DNA of 64,000 nucleotides from the IMG/VR virus record IMGVR_UViG_3300000101_000008, positions 2,677 through 66,676 of that record; one strand, written 5' to 3'. The notes under the pieces are model-generated. The model worked only from the letters and a program-made list of their open reading frames with translations. It had not been told where the DNA came from and ran no database searches. The position numbers and the translations under genes are program-made. Of this stretch, positions 55,640-61,360 are shown piece after piece; within the stretch, counting starts at the first letter, position 1; each line of letters opens with the position of its first letter. The stretch is from a virus.

Positions 55640-56077
55640 TTATTCCTCTAGTAAATCTATAACTTGAAATACTGTTTCTAATTTAGAAAGGTTAGTTTTA
55701 TTTTGTAGTGTATTACGTAGCCCTTGATGTAACGTCTTTGGCCAACACCCAAAATCAACCCATGCATACCCACTGTGTTCTTGATTAAGAATAGGAATAA
55801 ACTCTCCTGTACAGCATACAAGGTATGTATGAAAATTAAACTTTGCATCATTAGATACAAAAGTTTCTAAAGGAATAGTTTTTACAATAGGAGTTGTTTC
55901 AGTTACTTCTTCAGCAATCTCTCTTTTGAGGGCTTCAAATGGTGTTTCACCGTTTTCGCTACCACCGCCAACAAGTCCCCAAGTACCGGCAGTCTTACCA
56001 CCAGCTCTATGTAAAAATAAAAAACGTTTAGTGTCAAGAGCATAGAATAGTGCTCCACTACAAATTATCTTGTTCAT
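55640..56077 (-). CDS. Nudix hydrolase
   Basis: 145 residues. The Nudix box GX5EX7REUXEEXGU is present from G38 to E60 (GGSENGE, then REIAEEVTE); only the penultimate Gly is replaced by Thr, and all metal-binding Glu are kept. GTWGLVGGGSENGETP is typical of Nudix enzymes that split nucleoside diphosphate-X compounds. It may remove capped or damaged nucleotides or nucleotide sugars. Eight bases separate it from gp15, with which it is presumably cotranscribed. No strong ribosome site is seen. Confidence 0.85.
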   Translation of the reverse strand: MNKIICSGALFYALDTKRFLFLHRAGGKTAGTWGLVGGGSENGETPFEALKREIAEEVTETTPIVKTIPLETFVSNDAKFNFHTYLVCCTGEFIPILNQEHSGYAWVDFGCWPKTLHQGLRNTLQNKTNLSKLETVFQVIDLLEE

Positions 56078-56085
56078 ACTAGTAA

Positions 56086-57603
56086 TTAGCCGTCTAGTTT
56101 AATTGACCAGTCACCTTTGGCATATTCACCGTCTACACTTAGTAGCCATTGATCGCCGTCCCAGTAGTATTGTACACCTGTATTAAGATTTGTAGTATAT
56201 AAAGTAGTAATTACTTCATCGTTGTATATAAGTTTATCAGCACTTGCATCAAATACTATTTGCCATGCAGTGCCATCCCATTCAATAATATCATTGGAGT
56301 TTGCAACAAAGTCTGTTCCGTTTGCATTTTTCCAAGCATCAGCACCATCTGTATTTGTTGTACTACCGATGCTACCTAATATTAATAGTCTTAGTCCTGC
56401 TACTTTAGCAGTAGTTGGGTCATAACGTAAAGGATCAATAATAAAGTCTATACTTGAATGTTGATTTGCATTACGTGCAGGGCCTTGTACAGTGCTGTTA
56501 CTAGGCAATGTATCTTTATCAAAGTCAATTGTAAGTTTAGTTTCGTCTAATGGATTAACAGTAATACGTCCTGCAAGCATTCCGTTTATATCGGGCTTTC
56601 TAAAGTATGCAATACTTAACCCTGCTCTATAAGATCCTAATAATGCATCAAAATGGTCTCCCCATTTTATATTACTAGGCAATCCGTTTTTAAGAATTTG
56701 TGCTTGTCCATTTAAAATTAATACTCTATGTTGTGTGTAACTTTTTACTACTTCTTTAGCATGTCTAGTTTTTTGTTTTCTTGGATTCATTATACCGTCA
56801 CCGTCACTAGGTGCCGCACCTGTATCAACAACATTAGTAGTGTTATCTAATGTATCTTCTACAACAGTTTCAGTCATTCCGCCCATACTAAACAAATTAG
56901 TACCTTGTAACATTTGTTCAAAATCAACATATCCGTCACCGTCGAAGATACTAGTAACAATATTTGTAATAACGCCTAAACGTTTTACTTTTGCTGGAGG
57001 ACTAATATAAATTGGAGTACTAAATGTCATTGATCCAACATCTATTTCGCTGTCAACACCTGTTGGTATTGAACGACTACTAAAGTTAACACTATCAAGC
57101 ATAATAGTTGTTAAACTAGTCCAGTCTAAATAGTTGTCAGTTGTTTGTATATCTAAACTTGGATTAAAGAGCATTAATATTTGCTCCATAATTTGTAATT
57201 TCATATCTGTGTTTGTTGACCATAGATCAACATTTACAGTTAGCCTATATGGTGTTGGCATTAAACGTTCTACAGTATATTGTTTACCTGCTTGATCAGT
57301 ATAGTCGCCTGCACCATCTTTTGCACGTTCTCTAATATGTCTTTTGTTTACATAACTAGAATCACTAGTACGATCTCTATCTAGTTCTAGTCCTGTAATA
57401 TAAACAGCCATACGTGGCGCACTAGGTATTTTATTTTCTGAATTGTCTCTTAATATTGAGCCTACTTGTCTAGTAAGATCTCCGTACAATACAGGTACTT
57501 GCCTTTCAGTACCATCACCTGTTTGGTAGCTAAAGTTACTGAACAGACGCATCATCTGTACAAGATACTTTCTTATTTGTCCGTCATAAAAATGTTCAGC
57601 CAT
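56086..57603 (-). CDS. 15: Tail sheath stabiliser/terminator gp15
   Basis: 505 residues, almost twice T4 gp15 (272). The N-terminus (FYDGQIRKYLVQMMRLFSNF, RQVPVLYGD) and LTVNVDLWSTNTDMKLQIME plus QILMLFNPSLD align with T4 gp15 (FYNSSFRRY, FSN, VPITY, EQILPYFQP). gp15 forms the hexameric ring closing the tail tube and sheath at the head end. The extra length is C-terminal (from about 230), including a DAWKNANGTDFVANSNDIIE and YYWDGDQWLLSVDGEYAKGD segment resembling small fibre modules. The ATG overlaps the gp14 stop by one base. Confidence 0.85.
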   Translation of the reverse strand: MAEHFYDGQIRKYLVQMMRLFSNFSYQTGDGTERQVPVLYGDLTRQVGSILRDNSENKIPSAPRMAVYITGLELDRDRTSDSSYVNKRHIRERAKDGAGDYTDQAGKQYTVERLMPTPYRLTVNVDLWSTNTDMKLQIMEQILMLFNPSLDIQTTDNYLDWTSLTTIMLDSVNFSSRSIPTGVDSEIDVGSMTFSTPIYISPPAKVKRLGVITNIVTSIFDGDGYVDFEQMLQGTNLFSMGGMTETVVEDTLDNTTNVVDTGAAPSDGDGIMNPRKQKTRHAKEVVKSYTQHRVLILNGQAQILKNGLPSNIKWGDHFDALLGSYRAGLSIAYFRKPDINGMLAGRITVNPLDETKLTIDFDKDTLPSNSTVQGPARNANQHSSIDFIIDPLRYDPTTAKVAGLRLLILGSIGSTTNTDGADAWKNANGTDFVANSNDIIEWDGTAWQIVFDASADKLIYNDEVITTLYTTNLNTGVQYYWDGDQWLLSVDGEYAKGDWSIKLDG

Positions 57604-59003
57604 TAGTTATCTGCCTTAGGTTTTAATACTTGTGAAAGAGCTTGACGTTGTTGCGTTCTTTCATTGTAAAGTGTTATTGTGTGCAGTCCTGCATTTTTAA
57701 TAGCAGTAGCACTTGGTAAAGTTAATTTTACAAGTTGTGTACTGCCGTCTTGACTTGTATATGGCTTTAGTATTCCAGGATAGTTAGTAGCACTATTCAT
57801 TGGATAGTCTACAACTGCATAACTAACCATTTCGTTGCCATCTCTATTGTCGCTAGTATATTCTATTTTTATATATTTTGCTGACATATCAGCAATGTCT
57901 GTTAGCAACTCAGTTTGTCCAACTGTTAATTGCATAAAGTCTGTTGCTATTGGAGTATCGTATAGATAAGTGTCTACATCATTAATAAACGATCCTCTTA
58001 GTGTATCTTTGGTTCCATTATTCATTGGAGCTCTCTTAACATCGTGTACTTTTATCCAACGATTTTTTTCGTATCTAAATAACCTTTGAGGTAAAAAGTC
58101 TGTTCGCATAAAATAGTCACCGTCTACAGAGTTAACTGGAAAACTTATACCACTACCAAATTGACTTCCGTTAGGTGCAAATTCGTCACCTATTAACAGT
58201 CCATCATATCCGTGTCCTCTAGGTGTTGCTTTGTCAGTTATTGTACTGCCATCATCAGCAACCTGTTCTACTGCGGCTCTACCTGTATCTTCATCTACTG
58301 CAAGTGTATATAATGCTGTATCTGTATCATACCCGCTTTTAGGAGTATTAGTATTTGCTTCTGCAACTACAGCATTGTTAACATTCATTTCTGCTTCGAA
58401 TGTTGATAATACATCACGTAATGTACCATCTTCTGGATAGTCTTCACTTGCTGGTAAGTCAAGTATATCTTTGTACTCTTGACTGTCTACTATTTGTTTT
58501 AATTTAAGTCTATATAAGTGTGGATACCAAGTTGGTGAAAAGCCTTCTGCGGCTCTATTAATATCTTCAATAACATAAAAACGCTTTAGTGCTACACTAA
58601 AATCATTCATTGCATATTCATCTTTTAAATGAGGAAGTTCTATAACATCGCCGGGCATAAGTTTACGCCCAACTGTTTGTACTGACGTATTAATATGTAC
58701 AGTCATAAACAATGTATCATTACTTAAGAACAAACCAAATTGGCTTAGATCAAAGTCAATGTCCTGTACATTGTAAATACCTCTGATAGTGTAGATGTCT
58801 TTATCATACTTTCTATCTCTATTTTCTAAAAACAACATATCTTGAATCTGTGTATGATCCTTTTCTGTTGTTCCGTCATTCGTACCGATATACTTATGGA
58901 CAAACAGGTCTGTCCCTCCAATATCGAACATTTCATTTATCTGGCGGTCTAAGAATTGAAAGTCTTTTCCGCGTTCTGGTTTATATAAACTTAACTTTGG
59001 CAT
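57603..59003 (-). CDS. 14: Neck protein gp14
   Basis: 466 residues from the ATG at 59003 (MPKLSLYKPERGKDFQFLDR). The frame runs open to 59156 but that extension overlaps gp13 and encodes hydrophobic residues unlike the family, so it is rejected; an ATG at 59009 is a second choice. Conserved neck-protein blocks are DIGGTDLFVHKYIGTNDG, LFLENRDRKYDKDIYTIRGI and EGFSPTWYPHLYRLKLKQIV. gp13 and gp14 form the head completion and neck complex that joins the tail. It is longer than T4 gp14 (256), with an extra C-terminal beta-rich half. No ribosome site precedes it; the late promoter at 59009-59016 puts +1 on its ATG. Confidence 0.82.
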   Translation of the reverse strand: MPKLSLYKPERGKDFQFLDRQINEMFDIGGTDLFVHKYIGTNDGTTEKDHTQIQDMLFLENRDRKYDKDIYTIRGIYNVQDIDFDLSQFGLFLSNDTLFMTVHINTSVQTVGRKLMPGDVIELPHLKDEYAMNDFSVALKRFYVIEDINRAAEGFSPTWYPHLYRLKLKQIVDSQEYKDILDLPASEDYPEDGTLRDVLSTFEAEMNVNNAVVAEANTNTPKSGYDTDTALYTLAVDEDTGRAAVEQVADDGSTITDKATPRGHGYDGLLIGDEFAPNGSQFGSGISFPVNSVDGDYFMRTDFLPQRLFRYEKNRWIKVHDVKRAPMNNGTKDTLRGSFINDVDTYLYDTPIATDFMQLTVGQTELLTDIADMSAKYIKIEYTSDNRDGNEMVSYAVVDYPMNSATNYPGILKPYTSQDGSTQLVKLTLPSATAIKNAGLHTITLYNERTQQRQALSQVLKPKADN

Positions 59004-59008
59004 ATACA

Positions 59009-59016
59009 TATTTATC
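59009..59016 (-). promoter_or_regulatory. Late promoter for gp14, possibly leaderless
   Basis: GATAAATA on the minus strand, followed by 5 bases and then the gp14 ATG. The predicted +1 is the A of that ATG, the same spacing as at 6772-6785. Confidence 0.55.
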
Positions 59017-59033
59017 GTAACGATAGTAACTAC

Positions 59034-59041
59034 GATAAATA
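59034..59041 (+). promoter_or_regulatory. Late promoter for gp13
   Basis: GATAAATACTATG, diverging from the gp14 promoter. Predicted start site is near 59047, giving a 14-base leader that holds the GGAGAAA ribosome site. Confidence 0.65.
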
Positions 59042-59060
59042 CTATGACGGAGAAACTATA

Positions 59061-60047
59061 ATGGCAGTTAACCAAACACAAAAACAAGCAATATTTGACT
59101 ATGTAAACGCCTTTCTGGGCGGCGGTATGGTTGATGTAGAACTGGATCCAATCCACTACGAAACTGCTTTATCTAAAGCACTTAGTAAATTTAGACAAAG
59201 GTCTGATAATTCAGTTGAAGAATCTTACTTGTTTATGCCCACGGTAGTTGATCAAAACGAATATGTACTACCAAATGAAGTAGTTGAAGTACGTAAACTG
59301 TTTCGCAGAAGCATTGGTTCAAGACCTGCTACATCTGCATCAGGTGGTCCTATCTTTACTACATCACATGTTGCTACAGTTTCAAAAAATCAAACATTTG
59401 CTACAAACTATAATTTAAATTCTATTGCAACTGTTGTTGTAAAAGTAAATGGCGAAGCAACTACTGACTATGCAATTGATTACGTAACTAGAACAATAAC
59501 TTTTAACTCTGCACTAGCAGTTGGTGCTGTTGTTGGAATAGAATTATATGAATCAGGAGAAGCAGGCGGCGGATCATTGTTTGAACCGTTTAACTTAGCA
59601 TACACAAATGCATACCTATTATCAAGTTCAAACATGGGCGGACTAGCAACATACGATATGTTTAGTCAGTACCAAGAATTAGTAGGCAGAATGTTTGGTT
59701 CGTTTATAGAATTTAAATGGAATACTACAAGTAAAAAATTAACATTACTACAACGTCCAAGAGCCGAAGAAGAAATATTAATTTACGCATACAACCATAG
59801 ACCAGATAGTGAACTACTTAGTGACTATCTTGCCAATCAATGGATCAAAGATTATACACTAGCAAGTTGCAAATACATGCTAGGCGAAGCACGTAGTAAA
59901 TTTGCTACAATCGCAGGACCACAAGGCGGTTCAGCACTTAACGGTGATGCATTAAAAGCAGAGGCCGCGGCTGAAATGGAAAAACTTGAAATAGATGTAA
60001 TTAACCAAGTTGCTGGTGGCGTAGGTTACGGATTCACAATAGGCTAA
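59061..60047 (+). CDS. 13: Neck/head completion protein gp13
   Basis: 328 residues, close to T4 gp13 (309). Blocks AIFDYVNAFLGGGMVDVELD, ALSKFRQRSDNSVEESYLFM, QNEYVLPNEVVEVRKLFRRS and FKWNTTSKKLTLLQRPRAEE are those of gp13 in T4-like phages. C-terminal LASCKYMLGEARSKFATIAG plus GPQGGSALNGDAL is highly conserved. gp13 and gp14 close the portal after packaging and form the tail docking site. Divergent from gp14, unlike T4 where 13 and 14 are adjacent in the same direction. Confidence 0.92.
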   Translation: MAVNQTQKQAIFDYVNAFLGGGMVDVELDPIHYETALSKALSKFRQRSDNSVEESYLFMPTVVDQNEYVLPNEVVEVRKLFRRSIGSRPATSASGGPIFTTSHVATVSKNQTFATNYNLNSIATVVVKVNGEATTDYAIDYVTRTITFNSALAVGAVVGIELYESGEAGGGSLFEPFNLAYTNAYLLSSSNMGGLATYDMFSQYQELVGRMFGSFIEFKWNTTSKKLTLLQRPRAEEEILIYAYNHRPDSELLSDYLANQWIKDYTLASCKYMLGEARSKFATIAGPQGGSALNGDALKAEAAAEMEKLEIDVINQVAGGVGYGFTIG

Positions 60048-60078
60048 AAACCCCCCAAGTTAACGCTAACGATTTTGG

Positions 60079-60108
60079 TTCCTTGTAAATACAATATGTA
60101 ACAAGGAG
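60079..60108 (+). promoter_or_regulatory. Hairpin over the ribosome site with an internal late promoter
   Basis: TTCCTTGT (60079-60086) pairs with ACAAGGAG (60101-60108, one G-U), covering the whole Shine-Dalgarno AAGGAG of the gene at 60114. The late-like TGTAAATA (60084-60091) lies between the arms with +1 near 60097, so only upstream transcripts contain the left arm. Confidence 0.5.
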
Positions 60109-60113
60109 AAGTC

Positions 60114-60359
60114 ATGTGTTCACCATTTGTGCGTAAAGAGGCTAACCGTCTTAACTGGTTAATTAAAGGAAAACTTATTGATAGATCCTGGAGCGATGAA
60201 TCAGTTGAAAAAACCTACGATTCATATTTTAAAAGACTTTGGGGTAATAACGAAAGAGCAGAATACGGTGCTACAGGTTTTGAAGCCGCATATAAAGCTC
60301 GTGAAGCTGAAATATTATCAGAAGAAATGAAGTCAGTTGCCAATTTAGGTTACGATTAA
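60114..60359 (+). CDS. Small hypothetical protein
   Basis: 81 residues, charged and helical: SPFVRKEANRLNWLIKGKLI, KTYDSYFKRLWGNNERAEYG, FEAAYKAREAEILSEEMKSV. Strong ribosome site AAGGAG, partly hidden by the hairpin at 60079-60108 in read-through transcripts. Two bases after its stop begins the sigma-70-type promoter of the kinase gene. No family recognised. Good codon and ribosome-site support. Confidence 0.6.
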   Translation: MCSPFVRKEANRLNWLIKGKLIDRSWSDESVEKTYDSYFKRLWGNNERAEYGATGFEAAYKAREAEILSEEMKSVANLGYD

Positions 60360-60361
60360 GG

Positions 60362-60390
60362 TTGACAAGCACTAATATAGAGTATATACT
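60362..60390 (+). promoter_or_regulatory. Sigma-70-type promoter for the dNMP kinase gene
   Basis: TTGACA (60362-60367), exactly 17 bases, then TATACT (60385-60390): near-perfect host sigma-70 consensus and the only such site noticed in the window. Predicted start is near 60397, about 22 bases before the GTG start. Confidence 0.8.
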
Positions 60391-60421
60391 TTAAAGATAC
60401 TTAAAGGAGTTTATATTAGTG
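60370..60421 (+). promoter_or_regulatory. Inverted repeat trapping the kinase start codon in read-through RNA
   Basis: CACTAATATA (60370-60379) and TATATTAGTG (60412-60421) are a perfect 10-bp inverted repeat. The right arm contains the GTG start (60419-60421); the left arm lies between the -35 and -10, upstream of the predicted start site. The Shine-Dalgarno AAGGAG (60404-60409) is in the loop. Confidence 0.6.
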
Positions 60422-60979
60422 TTACCTAAATTACTAGTTGTTGGGCATGGTCGTCACGGCAAAGATACTGTATGTGAAATGTTAGAAGCATACGGATATA
60501 CATTTCAATCATCAAGTAAATTTTGTTCAGAACTTTTTATCTATAATGATTTGAAAGATCAGTACGGATACGCTGACGAAGAAGAGTGCTATGCAGATAG
60601 GCATAACCATCGTACCGAATGGTATGATATGATACACAACTATTGTAGCGAAGACTTAGCTCGTTTAGGACGTAACTTATTTGATCAACATGATATCTAC
60701 TGTGGACTACGTAACAAGCGTGAATTCTTTGCAATGCAAAATGAACAAATATTTGACCACGCTATTTGGGTAGATAGAACAGATCATTTGCCTTTAGAAA
60801 ATTACAAGTCTATGAGTATTGAACAATGGATGTGTGACTACACTATTGATAATAATGGCACACTAGACAGGCTACAAAAAAATGTTGATGTGCTTATTAA
60901 AACAATATTTAAAAATCGGGGACTAAGTCACCCTGCTTCCACACAACTCCCTCTTTTTGCAGAATTCTCTGACAGTTAG
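60419..60979 (+). CDS. Deoxynucleoside monophosphate kinase-like P-loop protein
   Basis: 186 residues from GTG. LLVVGHGRHGKDTVCEML (6-23) is a Walker A loop (GHGRHGKDT, Lys15) as in phage dNMP kinases; WYDMIHNYCSEDLARLGRNL, IYCGLRNKREF and DHAIWVDRTDHLP (the last before ESCM-like acid residues) fit that family. It would phosphorylate dNMPs for phage DNA synthesis. It is shorter than T4 gp1 (241). It is the only nucleotide-metabolism gene among late genes and the only one with a sigma-70-type promoter, consistent with early expression. Its last 24 codons overlap the antisense HNH gene. Confidence 0.65.
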   Translation: MLPKLLVVGHGRHGKDTVCEMLEAYGYTFQSSSKFCSELFIYNDLKDQYGYADEEECYADRHNHRTEWYDMIHNYCSEDLARLGRNLFDQHDIYCGLRNKREFFAMQNEQIFDHAIWVDRTDHLPLENYKSMSIEQWMCDYTIDNNGTLDRLQKNVDVLIKTIFKNRGLSHPASTQLPLFAEFSDS

Positions 60980-61244
60980 CACATATTGTTTTTAAGTTTT
61001 GTGGACGGCAGTTTTCTAAATTTCCGTCTATATGAAACACATTAAATTGTTCTGAGTGTTTAGATTTATAATTACACTTCTCACAACTACTCTTTTTTTC
61101 ATAACCTCTTTGTTTCCACTTAGGTATTCCGTGGCCTGCTCCATTACGTAAGCAACGCTCACACAATGATCTATAGTAAGTTCTATCATCTTTTTTATAG
61201 TTTATAGCCGCAGGACGCTGTCCGCATTTGCATAAAGGTCTCAT
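60909..61244 (-). CDS. HNH endonuclease, antisense and overlapping the kinase gene
   Basis: 111 residues. Zinc-ribbon-like cysteine pairs (LCKCG near residue 5, CERC about 28-31, CEKC about 54-57), then FHIDGNLENCRPQNLKTICA with C-x2-C-like CANC: the HNH His-Asn pattern of free-standing phage HNH nucleases. Such genes often spread as homing endonucleases into neighbouring-gene boundaries in T4-like phages. It lies opposite to its neighbours and overlaps 71 bases of the kinase 3' end. GGTGAGG upstream could be its ribosome site. Cutting specificity is unknown. Confidence 0.7.
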   Translation of the reverse strand: MRPLCKCGQRPAAINYKKDDRTYYRSLCERCLRNGAGHGIPKWKQRGYEKKSSCEKCNYKSKHSEQFNVFHIDGNLENCRPQNLKTICANCQRILQKEGVVWKQGDLVPDF

Positions 61245-61311
61245 ACTGTATTTACCTCACCTTTTCGGTACCTTTTTTTAGGGTATATTACAGGTGAATT
61301 ACTCTTAAACT

Positions 61312-61319
61312 GCTAAATA
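61312..61319 (+). promoter_or_regulatory. Weak late-promoter-like site before gp18
   Basis: GCTAAATAACTATA keeps the TAAATA core and the CTATA downstream part of the late consensus, 41 bases before the gp18 ATG. Confidence 0.4.
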
Positions 61320-61360
61320 ACTATAACAAAGACTCATTCATTATTAATAGGAGAAATATA

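Noticed and set aside
59004-59156. N-terminal extension of gp14 to the ATG at 59156
   Set aside because: It overlaps the gp13 start, encodes a hydrophobic stretch unlike the family, and crosses two late promoters; the MPKLSLYKP start fits better.
61255-61300. TCACCT/AGGTGA inverted repeat upstream of gp18 as a terminator
   Set aside because: Six base pairs with a loop of about 30 bases is too weak to claim.
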